DNA of 64,000 bases, taken from positions 62,001-126,000 of the forward strand of contig NZ_RFFL01000009.1 in the NCBI RefSeq assembly GCF_003696285.1, read 5' to 3'. Below, piece after piece: positions 56,458-64,000 of this stretch. The translations under genes and the position numbers were made by a program. The notes under the pieces are model-generated. The model was not told where the DNA came from. It ran no database searches and saw only the letters and a list, made by a program, of their open reading frames with translations. The DNA comes from Stutzerimonas nitrititolerans. Lineage in GTDB: Bacteria; Pseudomonadota; Gammaproteobacteria; Pseudomonadales; Pseudomonadaceae. The number at the start of each line of letters is the position of its first letter. Position 1 is the stretch's first letter.

Positions 56458-57390
56458 TCAGCGACTTGCAGAAGCCGCGAGCAGCGTTTCGAGTTTTTCC
56501 TGATCACGCGCGAACTGACGGATACCCTCGGCGAGCTTTTCGGTGGCCATGGCATCTTCGTTGAGACCCCAGCGAAAGCTGTTCTCGTCGATCTGCACGC
56601 GTGGTTCGGAGGTGCGGCCTGGCGACAGCTGGCGCTCCAGTGTGCCTTTCTGCTCTCCCAGCTGGCCGAGCAGTTCGGGGCTGATGGTCAGGCGGTCGCA
56701 GCCGGCGAGGGCTTCGATCTGGCCGATGTTGCGGAAGCTGGCGCCCATCACCACCGTGTCGTAGCCATGGGCCTTGTAGTAGTCGTAGATTCGGCTGACC
56801 GACTGCACGCCGGGGTCTTCGCTGCCAACATAGTCGCGGCCTTCGTGCTTCTTGTACCAGTCGTAGATACGCCCGACGAAGGGTGAGATCAGGAATACGC
56901 CGGCATCGGCGCAGGCGGCCGCCTGGGTGAAGGAGAACAGCAGCGTGAGGTTGGTCTGGATGCCGGCTTTCTCCAACTGCTCGGCGGCCCGGATGCCTTC
57001 CCAGGTCGACGCCAGCTTGATCAGCACCCGTTCACGGCTGATGCCGGCTTCGGCGTAGAGGCCGATCAGCCGCTCGCCACGTTCGATCATCGCCTGGCTG
57101 TCGAAGGACAGTCGTGCATCGACTTCGGTGGAGATGCGGCCCGGTATCAGCTTGAGCACCTCCTGGCCGACCGCTACCGCGAAGAGATCGCAGGCCAGTC
57201 CGATATCGCCTTGGCAGCGCGACATCGCCGCGTTCAGATGCTCCGTATAGCGGGGCATGCCGGCGGCCTTGAGCAGCAGCGAAGGGTTGGTGGTGGCATC
57301 GATGGGCTTGAGCCGGGCGATGGCGTCCAGATCGCCGGTGTCGGCGACGACGGTGGTGAATTGCTTGAGTTGTTCCAGCTTGGAAGTCAT
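56458..57390 (-). CDS. tal: Transaldolase
   Basis: 310 residues from ATG 57390 ([11 protein letters not shown]); the frame is open 57 bases further without family match. [12 protein letters not shown] at the N-terminus and [12 protein letters not shown] with the Schiff-base Lys. TalB-type enzyme of the pentose phosphate pathway, transferring dihydroxyacetone units from sedoheptulose 7-phosphate. Convergent with rssC (13-base gap). Confidence 0.96.
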   Translation of the reverse strand: MTSKLEQLKQFTTVVADTGDLDAIARLKPIDATTNPSLLLKAAGMPRYTEHLNAAMSRCQGDIGLACDLFAVAVGQEVLKLIPGRISTEVDARLSFDSQAMIERGERLIGLYAEAGISRERVLIKLASTWEGIRAAEQLEKAGIQTNLTLLFSFTQAAACADAGVFLISPFVGRIYDWYKKHEGRDYVGSEDPGVQSVSRIYDYYKAHGYDTVVMGASFRNIGQIEALAGCDRLTISPELLGQLGEQKGTLERQLSPGRTSEPRVQIDENSFRWGLNEDAMATEKLAEGIRQFARDQEKLETLLAASASR

Positions 57391-57650
57391 GAGAGCGCTC
57401 TGTCCGGTGAGTGACATGACCTTACCCGAGCCAGTCTGCCCGCTCAACGGGTGAAGGGGACGGGTGCGGACAGGGATAGGAACCGAAACTGCGCCCGGTG
57501 TTCCCTGGCTCGTATCAAATGCTTCTGGCTGGGTGTGTCATTGCATTCGCCGCATCCCTTTCAGGTCCGCATGGTTGTCGACGCGGGCCGGTTTCAAGAA
57601 CGTTGAGGCCGAGCAAACGCTCCTTCTCCCCGTTGGCGAGAGGGTCCCCA

Positions 57651-58661
57651 TCAACGACCTTCGAGCAGCTCGATAGCCTGGTCGAGCAGGGCGAGCGGCG
57701 TCTGGGTCTTGTGGATATCCACCGAAAGCAGCTGGCGAAAACGTCTCGCGCCAGGGAAACCCTGGCCCAGCCCGAGCACATGGCGGGTGATGTGGTGCAT
57801 CGCGCCGCCGTCTGCCAGATGCCGCTCGATGTAAGGGCGCATGGCTCGCAAGGCATCGGCCCGGCTGATCACCGGGGAATCGCTGCCGAACAGCTGCTGG
57901 TCGACCTGCGCGAGCAGGTAGGGGTTGTGGTAGGCCTCGCGTCCGAGCATCACCCCATCGAAGGTCCGTAGATGCTCGCGGCATTCCTCGAGCGTCTTGA
58001 TGCCACCATTGAGAATGATCTCAAGATGGGGAAAGTCCCGCTTCAGCTGCGCGGCGATGTCATAGCGCAGCGGTGGCACTTCGCGGTTCTGTTTCGGCGA
58101 CAGCCCTTCGAGGATGGCAATGCGCGCATGCACGGTGAAGCTGCGGCAACCGGCTTCCTGCACCTGGCCGACGAAATCGCAGAGTTCGGCATAGCTGTCG
58201 CGACCATTGATGCCGATACGATGCTTGACCGTCACGTCGATGCCCACGGCGTCGCGCATCGCTTTCACGCAGTCGGCCACCAGTGCGGGATGTGCCATCA
58301 GGCAGGCGCCGATCAGGTTGTTCTGCACACGGTCGCTGGGGCAGCCGACGTTGAGGTTCACCTCGTCGTAGCCAGCCGCCTCGGCCATTCTCGCGCAGGC
58401 CGCCAGGTCCGCCGGCACGCTGCCGCCCAGTTGCAGCGCCAGCGGGTGCTCGGCCTCGTCGTGGCGCAGAAAGCGCGCAGCATCGCCATTGATCAGCGCG
58501 CCCGTGGTCACCATCTCGGTATAGAGCAGGGCATGGCCGGAGAGCTGGCGCAGAAAGTAGCGACAGTGGCGATCTGTCCAGTCCATCATCGGCGCCACGC
58601 TGAAGCGGCGGGAGGGCGAGAGGCGCCTGATGGCGGCGTGCGGTTGGCTTTGCGGTTGCAT
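57651..58661 (-). CDS. dusA: tRNA-dihydrouridine synthase A
   Basis: 336 residues. FSVAPMMDWTDRHCRYF, NLNVGCPSDRVQNNLIGACLM with the catalytic Cys, VKHRIGINGRDSY and the FMN-binding NGGIKTLEE segment. DusA reduces U20 and U20a in tRNA. Separated from tal by 260 bases that hold only a weak CTTCTCCCC-type hairpin. Confidence 0.96.
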   Translation of the reverse strand: MQPQSQPHAAIRRLSPSRRFSVAPMMDWTDRHCRYFLRQLSGHALLYTEMVTTGALINGDAARFLRHDEAEHPLALQLGGSVPADLAACARMAEAAGYDEVNLNVGCPSDRVQNNLIGACLMAHPALVADCVKAMRDAVGIDVTVKHRIGINGRDSYAELCDFVGQVQEAGCRSFTVHARIAILEGLSPKQNREVPPLRYDIAAQLKRDFPHLEIILNGGIKTLEECREHLRTFDGVMLGREAYHNPYLLAQVDQQLFGSDSPVISRADALRAMRPYIERHLADGGAMHHITRHVLGLGQGFPGARRFRQLLSVDIHKTQTPLALLDQAIELLEGR

Positions 58662-58844
58662 GTTCGATATCTGGGTCTACAGCAAGGGGCGGCATTGTAT
58701 TCGATCAGCGCTGCCAGTTGCCGGCACGCGACGAACGCAGGCGCGATTTGCCGATCCGCTCAGCGCTTCATATCGAGGGCGGGCCTCCAAAACACAGCAA
58801 ACCTCAAGGCTGTGAGTGCTCCTTCTGCAAGACAGCCAGAAATG

Positions 58845-58880
58845 AAGAGGCCGTTCAACCTTGCGGTCGAACGGCCTCTT
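58845..58880 (-). terminator. Rho-independent-like terminator after wza
   Basis: AAGAGGCCGTTC (58845-58856) and GAACGGCCTCTT (58869-58880) are perfect 12-bp arms with a 12-base loop. On the minus strand, the stem is followed by CATTTCTGG, so the tail is not T-rich. It lies 45 bases beyond the wza stop and ends the polysaccharide locus. The rest of 58662-58844 shows no gene. Confidence 0.7.
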
Positions 58881-58924
58881 GCATGCGTCGGCAAACGGTT
58901 TTCGTCAGCCCGTTACGCCTTCGC

Positions 58925-60037
58925 TTAACGGCTCAGGTTGTAATCCGCTGCGGCACCGGTGCCGACGATGCTGGCCGACGGCAACAGCTGGCTGATGAAG
59001 CGGTTCCAGCGGGTGATATTGGCCGGCCCGACGAACACCACGTCCTGCGGCTGCAGCGGGAAGTGCTTGGCCAGCGCGAAGGCCGTCGGTGACTTGGCAT
59101 TCAGCTGGAACACCTTGGCTGTTTCCGTAGCGATGTTCTCGGCACCGCGGATCACGTAGACCGCTTCGCCATCGGCTGTTTCCTGGCGGATGCCGCCGGC
59201 CGAGCCGATCGCATCCATCAGATTGAGGCTGGTGGTCTTGAAGGTCATGGCCTGGGGTAGGGTGACTTCGCCCAGAACATACACCTTCTTCTGATCGTTG
59301 TAGGGCAGGTGCAGCTGGTCGCCGTCCTTCAGGTAGACCTGATGCAGCCAGGAGTCAGGACGGTTCAGGTCATCGAGGTTCAGCAGGTACTCGCGGCCAT
59401 CGCGCTTGAGGGTCAGGCTGGTGAGGTCGGCGTTCTCGGTGTCGACGCTGGCCTGACCTATGGCTTGCACGATAGTCATGGGAGCGGTGGTGACCGGCAC
59501 TTCGCCTGCGGTGTTGAAGGCCCCGGAGAGCACGATACGCTGGCTGCCGAAACGCAGCAGGCTGACATCCACCTGCGGGGTGTCGATGTAGTTGGCCAGG
59601 CGCCGCGCGATGGTCGCGCGCAGTTCCTCGATGGTCAGGCCGGCTGCGTTGACGTTGCCGATGTAGGGATAGAACAGCGTACCGTCGGGCCGTACCAGGC
59701 GGCCGTTGGCGTCGAGCTGCTGCTGAGGACCGGACGGAGCGGTCAGTTCAGGGTGATCCCAGACGGTGATGTAGAGCAGGTCGTTGGCGCCGATGCGGTA
59801 GGCGGTGGGTTTGAAGTCGAGCAGTTCCTGCTTGCTTGCGGTGCCCATGTCCGACACCACGTCGCCCTTGAGCATTTCGGGGGTTATCCGCAGGAGCTGG
59901 ACGTTGCCGTTTTCGGTTTTCGCGCCTTCCTCGAATTCATCGGGATCCAGATACTGGCCAGGAGCGAATGCGCATCCCTGGAGAATCAGCAGGGAAGAAA
60001 AAGCGAGAGCGAGTGCTGGTTTCATAGGTGATTTCAT
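58925..60037 (-). CDS. wza: Outer-membrane polysaccharide export lipoprotein, Wza-like
   Basis: 370 residues. Signal with lipobox LLILQGC (Cys22), so lipidated. The poly-export domain starts YRIGANDLLYITVWDHPEL, with SLBB-type domains after it (IVLSGAFNTAGEVPVT, VYVLGEVTLPQAMTF). C-terminal amphipathic helix (FISQLLPSASIV). Forms the octameric outer-membrane channel for an exopolysaccharide. A cognate Wzc-like kinase is not in the window, presumably beyond its right end. A second ATG lies at codon 5. Confidence 0.92.
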   Translation of the reverse strand: MKSPMKPALALAFSSLLILQGCAFAPGQYLDPDEFEEGAKTENGNVQLLRITPEMLKGDVVSDMGTASKQELLDFKPTAYRIGANDLLYITVWDHPELTAPSGPQQQLDANGRLVRPDGTLFYPYIGNVNAAGLTIEELRATIARRLANYIDTPQVDVSLLRFGSQRIVLSGAFNTAGEVPVTTAPMTIVQAIGQASVDTENADLTSLTLKRDGREYLLNLDDLNRPDSWLHQVYLKDGDQLHLPYNDQKKVYVLGEVTLPQAMTFKTTSLNLMDAIGSAGGIRQETADGEAVYVIRGAENIATETAKVFQLNAKSPTAFALAKHFPLQPQDVVFVGPANITRWNRFISQLLPSASIVGTGAAADYNLSR

Positions 60038-60387
60038 CCTTGACGGAGTAGTTGTTTTTCACGGGGTGAAACGACTGAATTCACTGTTCTTGAGCGTTCG
60101 ACGAAAATAAAACCGCGTTTTTCGATGCAACCGGTGAGCATTAAGCGGATATCTCCAGTACGCCATTTTTCATGAAAGCCATAAGCGCTCCTTTTGTTGT
60201 TCTTATAACCGGGAAGTGAAGATTCGCTTTCGTCCAATTCCCGGGTTGTCAGTGTGGCTAGTTGTTTTCAGGTTCTCTGGGCCTGGAACTAACGGAAACT
60301 TCGCCGCTATCCCGATTCGATATTGAAATGCCATCGAAGCGAAATAATTACAGTGAGGTAGACCGTCGCGCTTTATCTGGGTTCAAA

Positions 60388-60411
60388 AGCGGAAACGATC
60401 AATTTTCCGCT
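60388..60411 (-). terminator. Terminator after the wzy-GT2-wecG genes; wecG-wza gap
   Basis: On the minus strand AGCGGAAA, eight bases, TTTCCGCT, followed by TTTG, beginning in the wecG stop codon. The 373-base space to wza (60038-60410) is AT-richer than its surroundings. It also has CCGGGAA/TTCCCGG (60209-60244) and no gene; a wza promoter is expected there, but I could not identify it. Confidence 0.5.
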
Positions 60412-61178
60412 CATGAATCCTGTTTGGCCGGGTCGGGTTTGTGATGCCGGGCGCTCCTTTCGCGCAGGTAGGCTGGAACGATGAACAGCGCGTCATGGAG
60501 GTAACGCCTGGCCAATCTGCGCGGCTCCGAGAACATGCGATGCAGCCATTCCAGCTTGTTCATTTGCATCCATCTAGGGGCCCGCTTGATGCTGCCGGTG
60601 GCGAACGAAATCGACGCGCCAATGCAGAAACCCATCCCCGTTCTGTCACGGCTGCTTACCGCGGCGGCCAGGATCTCCTGGCGGGGCGCGCCGACCGCGT
60701 AGAAGACCAGCTCCGAGGGATGTTCACGGATGAACTGCAGACAGCGCTGGACCTCCTCGGGCCGGTTGATGAAGCCCATCGGCGGGTTGTGGTGGTGGAG
60801 CTGGATGCGCGGATAGAGCGCGCGCAGCTTCTCGCATTCGCTGGTCGTGGCGCCGATCAGCACCAGCCCCAGGCCTTCGTCGTTGGCCCATTCGAGCAGG
60901 TCCATGGTCAGATCGCTGCCGGGAATCACTTCCTCGATATGCACGCCGAGCCGATGCAGCAGCGGCAGCAGCACCCGGCTGTCGCACAACCGCCAGCGTG
61001 CCTTGGCATAGGCCTCGCGCAGCTCGTGGTTGTATTGCAGTTGGGCCAGATGGTCGACGTTAGGCGTCACCACGAAGGAGTAGGGCTGCTTCACTGCCTC
61101 GCGGATGCAGGCGAGCAGGGCCGCCTTGCTGCCGGAATAGAAGCTGACTCCAAATGCCTCATTCGTATCACTTGACAC
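60411..61178 (-). CDS. Glycosyltransferase of the WecG/TagA/CpsF family
   Basis: 255 residues from GTG 61178. VVTPNVDHLAQLQ near 36-48, VIPGSDLTMDLLEWA, VLIGATTSECEKL and VGAPRQEILAA identify the GT26 fold. The enzymes transfer ManNAcA, ManNAc or glucose-type sugars to lipid-linked acceptors. It overlaps the GT2 gene by 11 bases, which supports coupling. Donor unknown. Confidence 0.9.
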   Translation of the reverse strand: MSSDTNEAFGVSFYSGSKAALLACIREAVKQPYSFVVTPNVDHLAQLQYNHELREAYAKARWRLCDSRVLLPLLHRLGVHIEEVIPGSDLTMDLLEWANDEGLGLVLIGATTSECEKLRALYPRIQLHHHNPPMGFINRPEEVQRCLQFIREHPSELVFYAVGAPRQEILAAAVSSRDRTGMGFCIGASISFATGSIKRAPRWMQMNKLEWLHRMFSEPRRLARRYLHDALFIVPAYLRERSARHHKPDPAKQDS

Positions 61179-62046
61179 TCATCGCTACTCCCTTGAAAGC
61201 GCCTTTGATGCCGGACCAGGCGAGGCCGGGGTTATTGCGTTCCTTGATCACAGTGATCACCGACAGGAAACAGGCGGACGCGAATGCGAACGCCGGGCCG
61301 TAGAAGCGCTTGTTGAAGCGGGTGGCGGCACGGTTGCGGTAGTAGTGGTAGAAGGCCGAGCGATTGCCCAGGCTCAGCGAGCCGTAATGGAACAGGCGGC
61401 TGTCCGGGATGACCTGGATGCCGATGCCGAAGCGTTTCGCCCGGAACTGCCAGTCCACTTCCTCGGAATACATGAAATAGCTTTCGTCCATCATGCCGAC
61501 TTCCCGGACCAGCGAAGCGCTGAAGGCGAGGCTGCAACCCATCAGGTAGTCGGGCTTGTCGCGCATCTGTTCCATCGCCTCGAGCGTCGACTCCTTGCCC
61601 AGCAGACGGGCCTTGCCGAACAGTGGGTAGAGCTTGCCGCCGCCATAGCACTCGAGCCGGCCGGTGTCGGCGCTCAGCACCACGGAGCCCACGAACTGCC
61701 GGGGGTTTCCCTCCAGCGCCGCGAGCAACGGCGTGAATGCATCGGACTCGACGTAGGTGTCGTTGTTGACTATCCAGAAGTGGGTCGCCGACAAGTTTTC
61801 CAGCGCCCAGCGCAACCCATAATTGTTACCGCCGGCATAACCGTTGTTCTGCGGGTTGAGCAGCACGGTCACTTTGTCCAGCGCGCGGTCGGCATGCCAT
61901 TGTCGAAGGGCTTGGGCGGAACCGTCCTGCGAATCATTGTCGACCACCACGATATGGTCGAGAGTGGGACAATGCTTCAGCAGGCTTTCTGCGCAGCTGA
62001 TGGTTTCAGTAGCAGCTTTGTAGTTGAGAATAAGTGCGACGTTCAT
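61168..62046 (-). CDS. Family 2 glycosyltransferase, rhamnosyltransferase-like
   Basis: 292 residues. ALILNYKAATETISCAESL, VVVDNDSQDGS (first DxD region), NNGYAGGNNYGL and WIVNNDTYVESDAF form the GT2 donor site; MYSEEVDWQFRAKRFG follows with the catalytic Asp. Members include rhamnosyltransferases of exopolysaccharide pathways. The start lies 41 bases inside the upstream polymerase gene; CAGGA is upstream of the ATG. Confidence 0.88.
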   Translation of the reverse strand: MNVALILNYKAATETISCAESLLKHCPTLDHIVVVDNDSQDGSAQALRQWHADRALDKVTVLLNPQNNGYAGGNNYGLRWALENLSATHFWIVNNDTYVESDAFTPLLAALEGNPRQFVGSVVLSADTGRLECYGGGKLYPLFGKARLLGKESTLEAMEQMRDKPDYLMGCSLAFSASLVREVGMMDESYFMYSEEVDWQFRAKRFGIGIQVIPDSRLFHYGSLSLGNRSAFYHYYRNRAATRFNKRFYGPAFAFASACFLSVITVIKERNNPGLAWSGIKGAFKGVAMSVK

Positions 62047-63259
62047 GAACTTTTTCCTGGCTGCGAAGGTGACGTGCTTTCATTGCGTGAATGACGAACA
62101 GCGTGGCAATTACCGGCTGGCCATATTCGAAGAGACCGTTGAGTGGCCAGATGACGAACAGCGCCAGCATTACCGAATAGAGGAATTGCATGTCGGTACC
62201 GATGTTGCGGGCGATGTTCCGATAAACGAGCAACGACAGCGGAACGATGAGGAAGGTCAGAAACCCGAAGCGGAACAGCGTGCCGATGATGCCCACATCG
62301 GACAGGAAGAAGTGTTCGCCGAAGTAGGGAATGAAACCGTCCTGCCACATCAGCGAGAGCGAACCGCTGGGTAGCCAGTTCACCAGGTTGAGATGATCGA
62401 AGATCATGGAGACCGTCGTCGAGCGGACACCGTCTTCAATGCCGTCCAGCGCGTTGTCGTAGAACTCGATGTTCAGCCCCAGCATTTCCAGCAGGCTGGG
62501 ATAGAGATAGAAGGGCGAGAGCAGAACGCACAGGGATGCGGCCCAGATGACGGCCTTCGCGCGCAGGCAGAACAGGGTGAAGGCGAGGCAGAGCACGATC
62601 AGCTGGCGCGTCTGGGTGGCGAACACCAGCGTCAGCAACAGCAACGCGGCGATGACCAGATAGAGATTCCTGTTTCGCTTGGCGTCGTTGATCGGCGATT
62701 TGCCCTTCGACCAGATCTGGATGCAGTAGAAGTAGCCGAAACAGATCAGGAACGGGCCGATGGAGGAGCGATCCGGGCGGTCGTCCGAACGAACCTCGTC
62801 GCGCAGATCGGGAATCACTCCGAACTTGAAGCACCAGGACAGGAAGGCCGCCACCAGCGCGGCGTAGATCAGGGCGCGCTCGAACTGCAGCGTGGACACC
62901 CGCTTGGACAGCAGCAGCAGCGGCACGAAACCCAGGCAGAAAAGAATGCGGCGTTCTTCGATGAGGCCATAGACGATGGGCTGGCCATAGGTGAAATAGG
63001 CGAATACGGCAGGCAGCACCAGGAACACCACCGTGCTGTAGAGGCAGTAGTACATCAGGATCCTGATTTCCCGAGAGGCTTCGTCGGCCATGGCGAGGAT
63101 CAGAAAGGCGGTCAGGCACAGGCAGATGGCCAGGTACAGCTCGTTGACCATGGTGATGCCGTAGGGGTTGTGCGGGCTTTCTCCAAACACCGAGAAGTGC
63201 AGTGCGAACGTCAGCACCAGCAAGGGCAGAAAGAAGAATCTTGAAGTGATAGTGGTCAT
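62006..63259 (-). CDS. Exopolysaccharide polymerase/O-antigen ligase-like membrane protein
   Basis: 417 residues from ATG 63259; TTG 63262 is just before it. About 11 membrane helices, with the large periplasmic loop between LLSPFYLYPSLLEML and FRFGFLTFLIVPLSL, carrying SDVGIIGTLFRFG as in Wzy/O-antigen ligase proteins. It probably joins repeat units of the polysaccharide exported by Wza. Assignment by topology and context. Confidence 0.75.
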   Translation of the reverse strand: MTTITSRFFFLPLLVLTFALHFSVFGESPHNPYGITMVNELYLAICLCLTAFLILAMADEASREIRILMYYCLYSTVVFLVLPAVFAYFTYGQPIVYGLIEERRILFCLGFVPLLLLSKRVSTLQFERALIYAALVAAFLSWCFKFGVIPDLRDEVRSDDRPDRSSIGPFLICFGYFYCIQIWSKGKSPINDAKRNRNLYLVIAALLLLTLVFATQTRQLIVLCLAFTLFCLRAKAVIWAASLCVLLSPFYLYPSLLEMLGLNIEFYDNALDGIEDGVRSTTVSMIFDHLNLVNWLPSGSLSLMWQDGFIPYFGEHFFLSDVGIIGTLFRFGFLTFLIVPLSLLVYRNIARNIGTDMQFLYSVMLALFVIWPLNGLFEYGQPVIATLFVIHAMKARHLRSQEKVHERRTYSQLQSCY

Positions 63260-63527
63260 CAACCTGAGTCCTTAGGTACTGGTTCCTTGATTCCGTGGCG
63301 CCGCATCGACTGCCCGATGCGCTGCTTCGGAACTTCCCGCCTCTGGCCGCCGATCCGCTGAAGCCCTGCAGCGTCGGTGGCTCACGATCCCTTCGATCAC
63401 CAGGGGCCTGCGATGGTCGACTGTTGCCTCGCCGCACAGGACGAAGCTCCCGCTTGGACAACGCCCGGGCCTGCGTGTTGCGTGCAGGCGGCTGGCAGTT
63501 CGCATTCCGGACGATCGGATCCGGCGT

Positions 63528-64000
63528 TCAGGAATGCGGGCCATATTCGGCACAGTCGTTGTTCAGGTTCTGCTGGAGGACACGCATCTGTGGACGGTCC
63601 TCGCCGTCGCGTGGCTCGATTGCCATGACGTAATCGCCCCAGCCAGGGCCGCCGGCCCAATAGGCGCTGGGTATGCAGTTCTCGTTCAGGTAGGCCAGCA
63701 GGTTGTTCATGGCCACCAGCAACGGCTCGGAGTTGCCGGGCACGCCGTATTCGCCGAGGAAGCCTTTCTGGCCGTGCTTCTTCAGCCACTCGACGAAGGG
63801 TCGCGCCCGCTCGACGCCGAGCATCGGATCCACGTCGGAATAGTCGGCGCGCTGGTAGCGACCCGAGGTGTCCTCGTCGAGGTAGAGATGGGCTTCGTAG
63901 ACGATATTGCCGGTGGGGTCGTCGATCAGGAAATTGGCGTTCGCGCTGGGCCAGTGATAGGCGCTGGCCCAGCGATCGCCTTCGACGAAGATCAGCGTCT
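63528..64000 (-). CDS. Glycoside hydrolase family 5 (cellulase-like), C-terminal part
   Basis: Partial; the frame is open from the right edge. The visible part starts IFVEGDRWASAYHWPSANAN, then YEAHLYLDEDTSGRY, and GFLGEYGVPG, whose Glu is the GH5 nucleophile. The acid/base Glu and signal peptide would lie beyond the window. Glycanases in exopolysaccharide loci trim or release the polymer (PslG-type roles). The 268-base gap between it and the polymerase gene contains nothing I recognise. Confidence 0.85.
   Translation of the reverse strand, partial: TLIFVEGDRWASAYHWPSANANFLIDDPTGNIVYEAHLYLDEDTSGRYQRADYSDVDPMLGVERARPFVEWLKKHGQKGFLGEYGVPGNSEPLLVAMNNLLAYLNENCIPSAYWAGGPGWGDYVMAIEPRDGEDRPQMRVLQQNLNNDCAEYGPHS

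Noticed and set aside
57620-57646. Possible third CCCTCTCCC hairpin between tal and dusA
   Set aside because: Arms CCTTCTCCC and GGCGAGAGGG pair poorly, so I do not list it as a family member.

Overview
The window is a piece of a Pseudomonas chromosome. The evidence is gene content and order: nuoA-N with a fused nuoCD, moxR-DUF58-DUF4381-batA-batB-batD divergent from the 180-kDa NAD-glutamate dehydrogenase, and mlaA/pilZ/rssB/rssC/tal/dusA, an arrangement I recall from P. aeruginosa. The core is GC-rich and its intergenic spaces carry Pseudomonas-type REP and hairpin repeats. The species cannot be fixed from the window; a lineage outside P. aeruginosa (for example the mendocina/pseudoalcaligenes/alcaligenes side) is a guess. 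No tRNA, rRNA or CRISPR array was recognised.

Layout. (1) 1-14,469, plus strand: an O-antigen (B-band type) cluster with wzx, a GT4 glycosyltransferase, an unlabelled 56-codon ORF, wzy, wbjB-wbjC-wbjD (UDP-N-acetyl-L-fucosamine synthesis), wbjE, a PIG-L deacetylase, a PglC-type initiating transferase, a sugar formyltransferase, a PglD-like acetyltransferase, a PglE-like aminotransferase and wbpM. The first 3.8 kb is strikingly AT-rich with long homopolymer runs. (2) 14,470-17,097: an isolated Fic gene between imperfect direct repeats, then 0.8 kb of non-coding repeats. (3) 17,098-32,040, minus strand: the complete respiratory complex I operon (nuoA to nuoN). (4) 32,100-37,700: a small methyltransferase-like protein, a 54-bp perfect palindrome, an XRE regulator with two operator-like palindromes, a chemoreceptor, a degenerate-GGDEF/intact-EAL phosphodiesterase and an ANTAR antiterminator. 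(5) 37,769-44,512, minus strand: the MoxR/Bat operon. (6) 44,797-52,846, plus strand: gdhB, an ABC-2 exporter and queF. (7) 52,920-58,661: DUF4404, mlaA, pilZ, rssB-rssC, tal, dusA. (8) 58,925-64,000, minus strand: the distal end of a second polysaccharide (exopolysaccharide) locus with wza, a WecG/TagA transferase, a GT2, a Wzy-like polymerase and a GH5 glycanase cut by the window edge.

How the genes work together. WbpM, the DegT aminotransferase and the PglD-like acetyltransferase can make a UDP-2,4-diamino-sugar for the PglC-like enzyme to load on undecaprenyl phosphate. WbjB/C/D make UDP-L-FucNAc for WbjE. With one further GT4, a short repeat unit is expected, then flipped by Wzx and polymerised by Wzy. 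The deacetylase and the formyltransferase, on either side of the initiating transferase, suggest an N-acyl exchange on an amino sugar; this is the most unusual biochemical feature of the window.

Starts were moved inward from the longest reading frame wherever a Shine-Dalgarno sequence, family start or upstream promoter favoured an internal codon; each case is stated.
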